Source: an uncultured Oscillospiraceae bacterium
GTDB taxonomy: Bacteria; Bacillota; Clostridia; Oscillospirales; Oscillospiraceae
NCBI GenBank assembly: GCA_934569195.1
Contig: CAKTKB010000012.1
Location: forward strand, 1 to 22,344
Length of the DNA stretch: 22,344 nt
Direction: 5' to 3'
The translations under genes and the position numbers were made by a program. Under the pieces are notes generated by a model. The model did no database searches. It had not been told where the DNA came from and saw nothing but the letters and a program-made list of their open reading frames with translations. Each line of letters opens with the position of its first letter. Position 1 is the stretch's first letter. Positions 11,192 to 19,185 of the stretch are shown one piece after another.

Positions 11192-11220
11192 TTGTAAAGC
11201 GCCGAAATTTGGTGTATACT
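11192..11220 (+). promoter_or_regulatory. Sigma-A promoter of asnS
   Basis: TTGTAA at 11192-11197, a 17-nt spacer, and TATACT at 11215-11220. It lies 37 nt before the asnS start. There is no room for a T-box leader, so tRNA-sensing control of this copy is unlikely. Confidence 0.8.
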
Positions 11221-11257
11221 TTTATCAATATTTCCGAGAAAAGAGAGGAAGCATATC

Positions 11258-12649
11258 ATGGAGCTGATTTCTGTCCGTGAGCTGTTTAAGCAGACCCAGA
11301 AATTTGCCGATCAGGAAGTCACCGTCGGCGGTTGGGTCCGTTCCATCCGTGCCAGCAAGCAATTTGGCTTTATCGTGCTCAATGACGGCACGTATTTTAG
11401 TCCGGTCCAGGTCGTCTATCATGACGCCATGGACAATTTCCAGGAAATCTCCAAAACCAATGTAGGCGCTGCGCTGATCGTGCGGGGCAAGCTGGTGCTG
11501 ACGCCGGATGCGAAGCAGCCCTTTGAGATTCAGGCCGATTCCGTCACGGTAGAGGGCGCCTCCACGGGCGATTTCCCCCTGCAAAAGAAGCGCCACTCTC
11601 TGGAATTCCTGCGGACCATTACCCACCTGCGCCCCCGCACCAACACCTTCCAGGCAGTTTTCCGCGTGCGCAGCCTGATTGCCTACGCCATCCATCAGTT
11701 TTTCCAGGAGCGGGACTTTGTCTATGTCCACACGCCCCTGATCACCGGCTCCGACTGTGAGGGCGCCGGAGAAATGTTCCAGGTCACCACCCTGGATCTT
11801 AACAACCCTCCCCGTACAGAGGATGGCCGGATCGATTACAGCAAGGACTTCTTCGGCCGATCCACAAATCTGACGGTGTCCGGCCAGCTCAACGGTGAAA
11901 CCTTCGCCATGGCCTTCCGGAACATTTACACCTTCGGCCCCACCTTCCGGGCAGAAAAGTCCAACACCACGCGTCATGCTGCGGAATTCTGGATGATCGA
12001 GCCGGAGATTGCCTTTGCCGACCTGGACGACGATATGCGTCTGGCGGAGGATATGCTCAAGTATGTAATTCGCTATGTGCTGGAGCATGCGCCGGAGGAA
12101 ATGGCCTTCTTTAACCAGTTCGTAGACAAAGGGCTGCTGGAGCGTCTGCAGCACGTGCTGACCTCCGACTTTGGGCGCGTGACCTACACCCAGGCCATTG
12201 AAATTCTGGAAGCCCACAACGACCAGTTTGACTACCCCGTCCACTGGGGCAGCGATTTGCAGACCGAGCACGAGCGTTATCTGACGGAGGTCGTTTTCCA
12301 GCGTCCGGTCTTTGTGACGGATTACCCCAAGGAGATCAAGGCCTTCTATATGAAGCTGAATCCGGACGGAAAGACCGTCGCGGCAATGGATTGCCTGGTC
12401 CCCGGCATCGGAGAGATCATCGGCGGCAGCCAGCGTGAGGATAATTACGAGCTTCTGACCCAGCGGATTGCAGAGCTGGGCATGAACCCGGCCGACTACG
12501 GCTTCTATCTGGACCTCCGCAAGTATGGCTCTGCGCGCCACGCCGGTTTCGGCCTGGGCTTTGAGCGCTGCGTGATGTACCTCACCGGCATGACCAACAT
12601 CCGGGACGTTCTCCCCTTCCCCCGTACGGTGGGCAATTGCGACCTGTAA
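11258..12649 (+). CDS. asnS: Asparaginyl-tRNA synthetase
   Basis: 463-residue class IIb synthetase that charges tRNA-Asn with asparagine. An N-terminal OB-fold anticodon-binding domain (about 17-105, with [20 protein letters not shown]) precedes the catalytic core: motif 1 region [21 protein letters not shown] (154 onwards, split here from the adjacent FQV), motif 2 [20 protein letters not shown] (230-249), and motif 3 [20 protein letters not shown] near the C-terminus. The [11 protein letters not shown] form is typical of AsnRS rather than AspRS. The ATG at 11258 follows AGAGAGGAAG. It is a monocistronic unit between the atp terminator and a hairpin-rich spacer. Confidence 0.97.
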   Translation: MELISVRELFKQTQKFADQEVTVGGWVRSIRASKQFGFIVLNDGTYFSPVQVVYHDAMDNFQEISKTNVGAALIVRGKLVLTPDAKQPFEIQADSVTVEGASTGDFPLQKKRHSLEFLRTITHLRPRTNTFQAVFRVRSLIAYAIHQFFQERDFVYVHTPLITGSDCEGAGEMFQVTTLDLNNPPRTEDGRIDYSKDFFGRSTNLTVSGQLNGETFAMAFRNIYTFGPTFRAEKSNTTRHAAEFWMIEPEIAFADLDDDMRLAEDMLKYVIRYVLEHAPEEMAFFNQFVDKGLLERLQHVLTSDFGRVTYTQAIEILEAHNDQFDYPVHWGSDLQTEHERYLTEVVFQRPVFVTDYPKEIKAFYMKLNPDGKTVAAMDCLVPGIGEIIGGSQREDNYELLTQRIAELGMNPADYGFYLDLRKYGSARHAGFGLGFERCVMYLTGMTNIRDVLPFPRTVGNCDL

Positions 12650-12698
12650 GGCAGCGTCTCTCTTCGCTCCCGGGCTTCTCCCCGCATAATGTGTAAAA

Positions 12699-12732
12699 TC
12701 TGAGGCGGCATGGCTTTCGTCATGCCGCCTCA
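12699..12732. repeat. 34-bp hairpin repeat, copy 1
   Basis: A 12-bp perfect stem TGAGGCGGCATG / CATGCCGCCTCA (12701-12712 with 12721-12732) around GCTTTCGT, preceded by TC. It is identical to copy 2 at 12970-13003. It sits 49 nt after the asnS stop but is not followed by a T-run, so it is not a standard terminator by itself. Confidence 0.9.
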
Positions 12733-12760
12733 GCGTGTCAAAAGACCTTTTTGGCACGCT
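12732..12760 (+). repeat. Second hairpin abutting copy 1; possible asnS terminator
   Basis: AGCGTGTCAAAA (12732-12743) pairs over 12 bp, with one G-U, with TTTTGGCACGCT (12749-12760); the loop is GACCT. It starts on the last base of the preceding hairpin. The T-run is inside the stem rather than after it, so termination is only a possibility. Confidence 0.6.
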
Positions 12761-12791
12761 GACAGACGTCCAGAAAGGGCCGGAGACAAGT

Positions 12792-12835
12792 TTTTCCCAT
12801 CCGTAGGCGTACATAGGTACGGTAGGATGGGAAAA
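12792..12835. repeat. Nested hairpin inside the element
   Basis: TTTTCCCATCC (12792-12802) pairs with GGATGGGAAAA (12825-12835). Within the loop CGTAC-ATAG-GTACG forms a second 5-bp hairpin, giving a two-tier stem with an internal loop. Confidence 0.75.
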
Positions 12836-12969
12836 GCGCAGTCAGTTAAAATGCTATATTTTGGAAATATCCAACATTTTACTGGTTTTTCTCTCACAAA
12901 ACGTTTCAAAATAGCAAAAATCGCCTGTGTGGACTTCCGCATTTTAACGGTCCGGGACTTTATGGACAG

Positions 12970-13003
12970 TCTGAGGCGGCATGGCTTTCGTCATGCCGCC
13001 TCA
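12970..13003. repeat. 34-bp hairpin repeat, copy 2
   Basis: An exact copy of 12699-12732, with the stem at 12972-12983 and 12992-13003. It lies 28 nt beyond the stop of the leftward lipoprotein gene. Because the unit is a palindrome, the two copies act both as direct and as inverted terminal repeats. Confidence 0.9.
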
Positions 13004-13031
13004 ATGCATTTCCCTGGCCCGGGGAACGCGC

Positions 13032-13949
13032 TTATTGAACCGTGAGATTGCCGCTGGAGGTGCGGACCGTAATGCTCCCCTCCCCGTCGCCAAACACATA
13101 CAGCCCATTTTCCCATGTATACGGGCAATCGGTATGCAGGCGGCCGCTGCTGGAGGTATAGGCAACCTGCGCACCGCTCTTGTCCAGGGTCAGACGAACG
13201 CTGCCGCTGGAGGTACGGATTTGTGCCGTCGGTGCGCCGGCAAGCGTCAGCCGGACGCTGCCGCTGCTGGTCGTGACCTGGACGGTATCGGAGGTCAGCT
13301 TCCCTACCGTTACTGAGCCGGAGGACGCCTCGCAGGCAAAATCCTTGGCAGAAATCGACTCCATTTCCATCGAACCGGAGGACGCGCTGCACCGAAGCTC
13401 CTGCGCCGAAATGCTGCCTGCATGGATGGCGCCGGAGCTGCTGCTCAAGTCGGCCTTGTTCGCCGTTATCGTGCCCAGCTCAGTACTGCCGGAGTGCGCC
13501 TCGATTTTGATCTCGTCCTGCTCCAGCGTCTCCGCCCTCACAGATGCGGATGTCACGCTGACAGAAAGCTTTACGCCCTTCGGCACCTCCAGGCGCAGCT
13601 GCTTATCCTCCGCTTTTACCCGGATTTTCGCACCGGAGGCGCAGAATCGAACCCGCAGCACACCGTCCTCCAGAAGGTAGTGCATGGCCGCCTCCTCAGG
13701 CAAATCGGTGCCGCTCTCCTGCGCATGAAGCTCCGCGCTGTCCGATTCCACGATCTCCACCGCACCGGAATACCAGTCGACGGCAATCGCCTGGATCTCG
13801 TCCGCGCGGTAAGTAAACGCGCCCACGCTGTATTTTTCCCCATTGGGGTATCCGTAGTCAAGGGTCGTGTGATAATAGCATCCGGACAGCAGCATCGCTA
13901 CAAAGGTACACATCGCAGGGACTGCCCTGTGCAGAATCTTTTTACACAT
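13032..13949 (-). CDS. DUF4097-type beta-repeat lipoprotein
   Basis: 305 residues. The signal peptide has a lipobox LLSGC, with Cys24 as the lipidation site, so the mature protein should be anchored on the outer face of the membrane. After a linker and a beta-rich domain (about 45-135), residues 148-305 consist of short repeats built around (S/T)SSGS or SSGA turns every 15-20 residues, as in the DUF4097/adhesin-like beta-helix families. Function of these proteins is unknown; envelope stress or surface sensing is often suggested. The ATG at 13949 follows GAAGG. The gene has its own promoter (14035-14063) and is divergent from the LTA-synthase-like gene. Confidence 0.82.
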   Translation of the reverse strand: MCKKILHRAVPAMCTFVAMLLSGCYYHTTLDYGYPNGEKYSVGAFTYRADEIQAIAVDWYSGAVEIVESDSAELHAQESGTDLPEEAAMHYLLEDGVLRVRFCASGAKIRVKAEDKQLRLEVPKGVKLSVSVTSASVRAETLEQDEIKIEAHSGSTELGTITANKADLSSSSGAIHAGSISAQELRCSASSGSMEMESISAKDFACEASSGSVTVGKLTSDTVQVTTSSGSVRLTLAGAPTAQIRTSSGSVRLTLDKSGAQVAYTSSSGRLHTDCPYTWENGLYVFGDGEGSITVRTSSGNLTVQ

Positions 13950-14034
13950 ATCGTGCCTTCTTTCATTTTTGTTGTCTGTTCTCTCACCGGAACGCCGATC
14001 CTCTTATTTTTGCTTTCTTCCGGCATGTCCCTCC

Positions 14035-14063
14035 ATGATACACGCAGCATTCCCGGCTGTCAA
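14035..14063 (-). promoter_or_regulatory. Promoter of the DUF4097 lipoprotein gene with flanking inverted repeat
   Basis: On the minus strand: a perfect TTGACA (14063-14058), a 17-nt spacer, and TATCAT (14040-14035), about 86 nt before the start codon. TTCCCGG (14050-14056) and CCGGGAA (14071-14077) form an inverted repeat around the -35 box, a plausible repressor site. Confidence 0.78.
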
Positions 14064-14126
14064 TAGCTTTCCGGGAAGAAGCCTCCCCCCGCCAAGGCGG
14101 CATAAATACTGGGCCGCAAAATTGGG

Positions 14127-14148
14127 TGGGGGACGGAATTGTCCCCCA
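14127..14148. repeat. 8-bp GC-rich inverted repeat upstream of the LTA-synthase-like promoter
   Basis: TGGGGGAC (14127-14134) and GTCCCCCA (14141-14148) around GGAATT. It lies 15 nt upstream of the -35 box at 14164, between two divergent promoters, so it could be an operator. It has no T-run on either strand. Confidence 0.55.
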
Positions 14149-14163
14149 TGTCCCGCATGTTTG

Positions 14164-14192
14164 TTGCAATTTGCGTGCATTTCCGCTATAAT
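14164..14192 (+). promoter_or_regulatory. Sigma-A promoter of the LTA-synthase-like gene
   Basis: TTGCAA at 14164-14169, a 17-nt spacer, and a perfect TATAAT at 14187-14192, 30 nt before the start codon. Confidence 0.82.
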
Positions 14193-14222
14193 AACCCCTA
14201 TACAGAGAAAGGAGTCGCCGAC

Positions 14223-16313
14223 ATGACCCGTTATACAGGAAAATATACGCACCCGGACACCCCGCCCAAATCCGCCGGAAATGCCTTTCCCGCCGCGATA
14301 CTGCTGTGGCTTGCCTGCGCGCTGCCGGAGCTGATACTGCATCTGGCTACTGCCGAGACCTCCGTCCTGCGCATGAATTCCGGCCTGATTCTGCCGCCAA
14401 TTCTGGCAGCCGTACCCACACTGGCGCTGCTTGCCCTTTTCCGGATCGTACCGCAAAAGCCTGTGCGATGGATTTTCAGCATCTTTCACTGCGTATTGTG
14501 GCTGCTTTTGTGCAGCTCTCAGCTGGTTTACTACCGTATCTTCGGAACCTTTTACTCGGTCTATTCCATGATACACGGCGGGCAGGTCGTCCAGTTCTGG
14601 CGGATCGCCCTCAACGCAATCGCCGGGTGCTGGTATTTGCTGGTGCCGATGGCGCTGCCCCTGATCCTGCTGCTGATTTTCGGCAAACGCATTCTGTCTT
14701 TCCCGGTATTCAAGCGCCGTGTCCTGGCTCTGATCCCCCTAGCGCTGGCTGCCGCGCTGCATCTGGCAGTCGTCGCGGCTCTGCCCGTTTTCGGAACCGG
14801 CAGCATGAGTGCCTATGATCTTTACCACAACGATTCCGATTCCTTCCTGAGCGTGAACCGCCTGGGTCTGGGGACGGCCTTCCGCCTGGATGCCATCCGC
14901 CTGATCTCCGGAAAAAATGCCGGCGGCTCCCTCCATCTGGAAACCACACCCCAGACGGAAGCACCCACCGAACCACCGGCAACCGCCCCGACCGCTGCCC
15001 CGACTGCACCCACGGAAGCGGCCGTCCCGGAGACGGAAGCTCCCACCGAGCCGCCCGCACCCACCGGCCCCAATGTGCTGGACATCGATTTTGACACCTT
15101 GATAGAGCAGGCGGATTCCGAGCCGGTCCGGGAGCTACACCAGTACTTTTCCTCCCGAACCCCCAGCAGCAAAAACGAAATGACCGGTCTGTTTGAGGGC
15201 TGCAACCTGGTGCTCATTACGGCGGAGGCTTTTAACGGGCTGGTGATCGATGAGACCCGGACGCCGACCCTTTACAAGATGTTCACCGAGGGCTTCCAGC
15301 TGACGAACTACTATGTCCCCGACTGGGGCACCTCCACAACGGACGGGGAGTACGCCTTCCTCACCGGCACCATTCCCAAGGCGGGCGTGTGGAGCTTTTA
15401 CCGCAGCGCCGCTCAGGGAAACGCCATGCCCCTGACCATGAGCCGCCAGCTTCTGAAGCTCGGCTATGACGCCTACGCCTATCACGGCCACGACTACGAC
15501 TACTACAACCGGGATATGTACCTGGAGAACCTGGGTTACCGCTACCGGGCCTACGGCTATGGGCTGGAGGTAGACAAGACATGGCCCGAGTCCGACGTGC
15601 AGGTTGTGGAGCAGTCCTACACGGATTTCGTGGGGAAGGAACCCTTTGTGGTCTACTACATGAGCATCTCGGGCCACAGAGAGTTCAACTTCAACGACAA
15701 TTATATTTCCTACAAAAATATGGACCTTGTGGCAGACGAGCCGTACAGCAGTCATGTACGCGCCTACCTTGCCTGCCAGCTGGAGCTGGAGCAGGCGCTG
15801 ACGCTGCTGGTGGAAAAGCTGGAGCAGGCGGGCGTGCTGGAAAATACGGTCTTTGTTCTGACGCCGGATCACTACCCCAACGGGCTGACCAACAGCGAAT
15901 ACAGCGAACTGCTGGGCCACTCCGTTGAGACAAATTTTGAAATTTTCAAAACCAACTGCATCCTCTACAAGCCCGGCATGACGCCTCAGGTGGTGGACAC
16001 ACCGTGCAGCCATCTGGATCTGCTGCCGACCCTGAGCAATCTCTTCGGCCTGGACTTTGACTCCCGGCTCTATGTGGGACGGGACATCTTCTCGGATGCC
16101 GAGCCGCTGGTCCTGTTCCGGAATCGGAGCTGGATCACAGATCTGGCCAGCTACAATGCGGACACGGATGTCTTGACCGCGCTGACGGACGCACCGGTCT
16201 CGGAGGACTATGTTCAGCGAATCCATAACGAGGTGGCAAACCGCTTTACCGTCTCCACCCGTATTTTGGATTACGACTACTGGCGCATTCTGTTCGGCGC
16301 GGACGAATCGTAA
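14223..16313 (+). CDS. LTA-synthase-family membrane phosphoglycerol transferase (sulfatase fold)
   Basis: 696 residues. About five transmembrane segments lie in residues 22-190, then a Pro/Thr/Ala/Glu-rich linker (241-283, with EAPTEPPA repeated), then an extracellular alkaline-phosphatase-like domain. Residues expected from LtaS are visible: Glu335 in LITAEAF, nucleophile Thr372 in STTDGEY, His421 in YHGHDYDYYNRD, His485 in SGHREF, and Asp549-His550 in LTPDHYPN. This predicts transfer of glycerol phosphate, or a similar phospho-alcohol, from a lipid to a cell-surface acceptor. The ATG at 14223 has GAAAGGAG upstream; earlier in-frame ATGs precede the promoter's -10 box. Whether the product is true lipoteichoic acid is unknown. 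Confidence 0.9.
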   Translation: MTRYTGKYTHPDTPPKSAGNAFPAAILLWLACALPELILHLATAETSVLRMNSGLILPPILAAVPTLALLALFRIVPQKPVRWIFSIFHCVLWLLLCSSQLVYYRIFGTFYSVYSMIHGGQVVQFWRIALNAIAGCWYLLVPMALPLILLLIFGKRILSFPVFKRRVLALIPLALAAALHLAVVAALPVFGTGSMSAYDLYHNDSDSFLSVNRLGLGTAFRLDAIRLISGKNAGGSLHLETTPQTEAPTEPPATAPTAAPTAPTEAAVPETEAPTEPPAPTGPNVLDIDFDTLIEQADSEPVRELHQYFSSRTPSSKNEMTGLFEGCNLVLITAEAFNGLVIDETRTPTLYKMFTEGFQLTNYYVPDWGTSTTDGEYAFLTGTIPKAGVWSFYRSAAQGNAMPLTMSRQLLKLGYDAYAYHGHDYDYYNRDMYLENLGYRYRAYGYGLEVDKTWPESDVQVVEQSYTDFVGKEPFVVYYMSISGHREFNFNDNYISYKNMDLVADEPYSSHVRAYLACQLELEQALTLLVEKLEQAGVLENTVFVLTPDHYPNGLTNSEYSELLGHSVETNFEIFKTNCILYKPGMTPQVVDTPCSHLDLLPTLSNLFGLDFDSRLYVGRDIFSDAEPLVLFRNRSWITDLASYNADTDVLTALTDAPVSEDYVQRIHNEVANRFTVSTRILDYDYWRILFGADES

Positions 16314-16323
16314 CATTTGCAAA

Positions 16324-16362
16324 GGCTGGGATCGCCCATTGGGTGATCCCAGCCATACTTTT
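16324..16362. terminator. Terminator-like hairpin between convergent genes
   Basis: A 13-bp stem (16324-16336 with 16342-16354, one G-U pair) and a CATTG loop, followed by ATACTTTTAT on the plus strand. It lies 10 nt after the plus-strand stop and just past the minus-strand gene's stop at 16361, so it may serve both, although the T-runs are modest. Confidence 0.75.
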
Positions 16363-17407
16363 ATGTTCCGTCCCCGGATCGCTGCGCTTCTATCGTCTCG
16401 GCATAGCCGGCATAGGCTTCGCGCCAGGCCGCATCCTCCGGGTCGGCGGCCAGCTCCGGATAACGCTGCTGCATCAAAGCCGCAAACCAGCGGGTAAACT
16501 TGTCCGCGCCGCTCCCGTTCATATGCCGCTCATCGTAAAAATCCGTTGCAGCATCGATGCCGATCTCCTCATAACACAAATTGAAATCGTCAAAGGGAAC
16601 GCCGTTTTCCTGGGCCATTTGCTGCACCCGCAGCAGCACAGCCCGCTCCTGCTCCGTCGTATTGGAGGGGGACTTGCACAGCCATAGCGCAATGCCCTTC
16701 TCCGCGCACAGGCTCATGATTTTTTGCAGATAAAGGGCATTTTTCTCGGTCAGCTCCTCCGCCTCCGTCACGTCGGAGGTGTCCGTCCGTGTCGGGACAA
16801 AGCCATCCCGCTTCGGCAGGAGGACAAACCCACGGTAAGGGTCCGCCAGCTTTCCTCTGTCCAGCGCAAGATCCTGCGCCGTCAGCTCGGACCAACGGGT
16901 ATGATACTTAGGGAAGTTCCAGAGCAGCGCCAGCTGCCCCTGCCAAGTCGGCGCGCTTGCCTGCGCCAGGCGGATTTTGTTGACCGAGAGCGGCAGCTCG
17001 TCCATAAAGGAGTAGTTCACGCCGTCCGCCTTGTAGTCCTCCCGGTCGGCGGTCATATAGCACTCCACCACGACCAGCGAAGGACTTTGGGTCTTCAGCG
17101 CTTCCTGAAGGTAGGCGTATGTCGCCCACAGCGGCTGCAGCTGGGTTGCAAACACATAGCTCTTCACGCCCGTGCTGTCCCACAAAGCCAAGGGGGAAAA
17201 GGAGGCATAGGCGTGAGACGAACCAAAAAACATCACCTGGAACTCGTCCTCCGGCTCATTGTAAAAGCCGCCGACCTTATTGCGCATGTCCCAGGGCTTT
17301 TCCAGGGACTTCCGGGCAAAAATCTGTGTGACCGGCACGAGGGTTGCGGCCAGCAGAAGGAGGAACGCCAAGCCCCGCAGCAAAAATATCCGGTTTTTCC
17401 GCTTCAA
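16361..17407 (-). CDS. Membrane-anchored SGNH/GDSL-type protein partnered with MBOAT acyltransferase
   Basis: 348 residues from TTG at 17407, chosen because AAAGGAGG lies 9 nt upstream; another TTG at 17413 is only 3 nt from that site. An N-terminal signal anchor (about 8-28) precedes an extracytoplasmic domain. Near residue 60 it has FFGSSHAYASF, the block I Ser-containing turn of SGNH hydrolases in its GSSH form, and near the end FYDERHMNGSGADKF, the block V DxxH (Asp292, His295). This is the pattern of DltD, AlgX/AlgJ and PatB-like partners that place acyl groups on surface polymers. It follows the MBOAT gene by 15 nt and is surely co-transcribed. The acceptor polymer is unknown. Confidence 0.82.
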   Translation of the reverse strand: MKRKNRIFLLRGLAFLLLLAATLVPVTQIFARKSLEKPWDMRNKVGGFYNEPEDEFQVMFFGSSHAYASFSPLALWDSTGVKSYVFATQLQPLWATYAYLQEALKTQSPSLVVVECYMTADREDYKADGVNYSFMDELPLSVNKIRLAQASAPTWQGQLALLWNFPKYHTRWSELTAQDLALDRGKLADPYRGFVLLPKRDGFVPTRTDTSDVTEAEELTEKNALYLQKIMSLCAEKGIALWLCKSPSNTTEQERAVLLRVQQMAQENGVPFDDFNLCYEEIGIDAATDFYDERHMNGSGADKFTRWFAALMQQRYPELAADPEDAAWREAYAGYAETIEAQRSGDGT

Positions 17408-17422
17408 CGGCAAGCGCCTCCT

Positions 17423-18910
17423 TTAGAACTGAAAATAGATGAACTGGGCCTCGGAAAAGCCGGGACCGTACACACCGAATATGAGCACAATGTATATGCC
17501 CACCAGATAGATCAGCCACCGCAGCGGGAGCGGCTGCGCGGTGATCAGCGGCCGCAGATCGGACTTGTTCTCGTGGAGCAAATCCACCGCAAACAAAAGC
17601 CCCACGCCCGCCAGAAGCACGATCATCTCGGCTGTCCCCAGGCCAAATACGGCCACTCCGCCCGCACCCTGCACCGCGCCGCCCCGTAGGGCAAAGAAAA
17701 GCATTTTCACCGCCGTCCGGAAGGAGGACGCCCGGAAAAAGAGCCAGGAAAAGTCAATACAGACAAAGGTCACAGCAATCTGCACCAGCCGCCAGGGAAG
17801 CCGCTCCCGGGAAATATGGAGGGCGCTGCAGAGCTTTTTTCGGATCGTCTCGGTCTGCGCGCCAATGATCTGGAACACTCCGTTCATTGCGCCCCAGGCC
17901 ACATAGCTCCACCGCGCGCCATGCCACAGGCCGGAGGCGGTGAAGGTGAGCAGGACATTCAGGTACTTCCGTCCCTTGCCCCGGCGGTTTCCGCCCAGCG
18001 GGATATAGAGGTAGTCCCGGAACCAACTGGACAAGGAAATGTGCCAGCGGCGCCAGAATTCCCCGCAGCTCCGGGAAAAATAGGGCTGGCGGAAATTATC
18101 CATCAGGCGGAAGCCCAAGACCTGGGCCGCCCCGATGGCAATGCTGGAGTACCCGCCGAAGTCGCAGTAAATCTGCACGGCAAACAGCACCACCGCCGCC
18201 AGGATTGCCCAGCCGGGCGCCTGCGTCCAATTTGCAAACACCGTATCCACGGCAATGGCGAGCCGGTCGGCCAGGACGACCTTCTGCACCATTCCCCACA
18301 GCATCAGCAGCAGGCCGTCGCGCACCCTGTCCGCGTCAAAGTCGTGACTCTGCTGCACCTGCGTCAGCAGATTGGAGGAGCGCTCAATCGGGCCTGCAAC
18401 AAGCTGCGGAAAAAAGGACACAAACAGGGCGTACCGGAAAAGATTCTTCTCCGCCTGAATCTCGCCCCGATAGACGTCTATGGTGTAGCTCAGCGCCTGA
18501 AAGGTGTAGAAGGAAATTCCCACCGGCAGGACAATATCCCATGCAGGCGCGCGCAGCTGCACGCCGAAGGCCCCCAGGAATGCGCCCAGATTCTGCGTCA
18601 GGAAGCCCAGGTACTTGAAAAAGCACAGGATCGCAAGGTTCATCCCCACGCTCAGCCCGACCCAGAGCTTCCGCAGGCGGGTGCGCTTTTTTTCATCGGC
18701 TACGGCGTTGGCGCGGGTGATCAGCCGGCCGCTCAAGTAAGTAATGACCGTGGACGCCGCCATGAGGACGGCATATTTCGCATTCCAGCACATGTAAAAA
18801 TAGTAGCTGGCAGCCAGCAGCCATACCCAGCGGCATTTCCGGGGCAGCAAAAAGTACAGCAGCACCACAATGGGGAAAAATATCAGGAAATCCACAGAAT
18901 TGAAAACCAT
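17423..18910 (-). CDS. MBOAT-family O-acyltransferase (AlgI/PatA/DltB-like)
   Basis: 495-residue polytopic membrane protein. Family motifs: VLPVGISFYTFQALSYTIDV (127-146), SFFPQLVAGPIER (165-177), IYCDFGGYSSIAIG (247-260), EFWRRWHISLSSWFRDYLYI (284-303), and GLWHGARWSYVAWG (327-340) with the invariant His330. It moves an acyl group, often acetyl, across the membrane to an extracytoplasmic acceptor system. The ATG at 18910 follows AGAGGTG. It pairs with the downstream SGNH protein, the normal two-part machine for O-acetylating exopolysaccharide, peptidoglycan-linked glycan or teichoic acid. The neighbouring LTA-synthase-like gene makes a phosphoglycerol polymer a possible target, by inference. 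Confidence 0.93.
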   Translation of the reverse strand: MVFNSVDFLIFFPIVVLLYFLLPRKCRWVWLLAASYYFYMCWNAKYAVLMAASTVITYLSGRLITRANAVADEKKRTRLRKLWVGLSVGMNLAILCFFKYLGFLTQNLGAFLGAFGVQLRAPAWDIVLPVGISFYTFQALSYTIDVYRGEIQAEKNLFRYALFVSFFPQLVAGPIERSSNLLTQVQQSHDFDADRVRDGLLLMLWGMVQKVVLADRLAIAVDTVFANWTQAPGWAILAAVVLFAVQIYCDFGGYSSIAIGAAQVLGFRLMDNFRQPYFSRSCGEFWRRWHISLSSWFRDYLYIPLGGNRRGKGRKYLNVLLTFTASGLWHGARWSYVAWGAMNGVFQIIGAQTETIRKKLCSALHISRERLPWRLVQIAVTFVCIDFSWLFFRASSFRTAVKMLFFALRGGAVQGAGGVAVFGLGTAEMIVLLAGVGLLFAVDLLHENKSDLRPLITAQPLPLRWLIYLVGIYIVLIFGVYGPGFSEAQFIYFQF

Positions 18911-18990
18911 GTCACACCTCTTTGCTGCGTCCGTCTATAGAAAATGCGACAATGTGTGCTGCTTTCCCAAAAATGACGGATTTTTATTTG

Positions 18991-19019
18991 ATTATAACCC
19001 GCATAGTCCTAAAAAGCAA
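18991..19019 (-). promoter_or_regulatory. Promoter of the MBOAT-SGNH operon
   Basis: On the minus strand: TTGCTT (19019-19014), a 17-nt spacer, and a perfect TATAAT (18996-18991), about 80 nt before the start. The -35 box begins only one base after the T-tract of the upstream agrD terminator. Confidence 0.72.
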
Positions 19020-19020
19020 G

Positions 19021-19055
19021 AAAAATCCCCACAAGGGCCGAGGCCCTGTGGGGAT
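19021..19055 (-). terminator. Intrinsic terminator after agrBD
   Basis: On the minus strand, GCCCTGTGGGGAT-type stem (19055-19043) pairs with 19038-19025 with a single bulged base, then a T-run opposite the A-tract at 19021-19025 continuing as CTTGCTTTTT. It lies about 130 nt past the agrD stop. Confidence 0.85.
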
Positions 19056-19185
19056 ATGCAAAAAAGCTTTCCGGACGGTACGTCACGGCAGCCACCGGCA
19101 CGGGGAAGCACAATGCGTCCGAATGGGGACATAAATGGGGGGTCCATAAACGGGGCGGCGATGTGCAGACCCTGCCGACGGAACA
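19056..19185 (-). other. 3' untranslated region of the agrBD transcript
   Basis: 130 nt between the agrD stop and the terminator. A short hairpin CGGAAC-ATCA-GTTCCG (19179-19194) straddles the stop codon. I see no credible gene on either strand. Confidence 0.4.

Larger units (their letters stand above)
12699..13003. repeat. Palindrome-rich non-coding element bounded by identical 34-bp hairpins (MITE- or REP-pair-like)
   Basis: About 305 bp without a credible gene between the convergent asnS and lipoprotein genes. Identical 34-bp copies bound it (12699-12732 and 12970-13003). Inside lie a further 12-bp hairpin, an 11-bp plus 5-bp nested hairpin (12792-12835), and matching outer arms: CAGACGTCCAGAAAGGGCCG at 12763-12782 against its near-complement ending in TGGACAGTCTG at 12963-12973, plus a perfect pair GTTAAAATGC (12845-12854) / GCATTTTAAC (12939-12948). 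The interior is more AT-rich than its surroundings. This nesting suggests either a non-autonomous mobile element or a structured RNA. No clear target-site duplication was seen. Confidence 0.6.

Noticed and set aside
12730..12942. A 70-codon minus-strand frame inside the palindromic element
   Set aside because: It runs through hairpin arms, has no good ribosome site, and its sequence follows the repeats; at best it is a by-product of the element.
13032..13500. Repetitive GC-rich DNA that could be taken for a tandem repeat array or CRISPR
   Set aside because: The recurring units encode the SSGS turns of the lipoprotein and differ in length and sequence; there are no conserved repeats with unique spacers.
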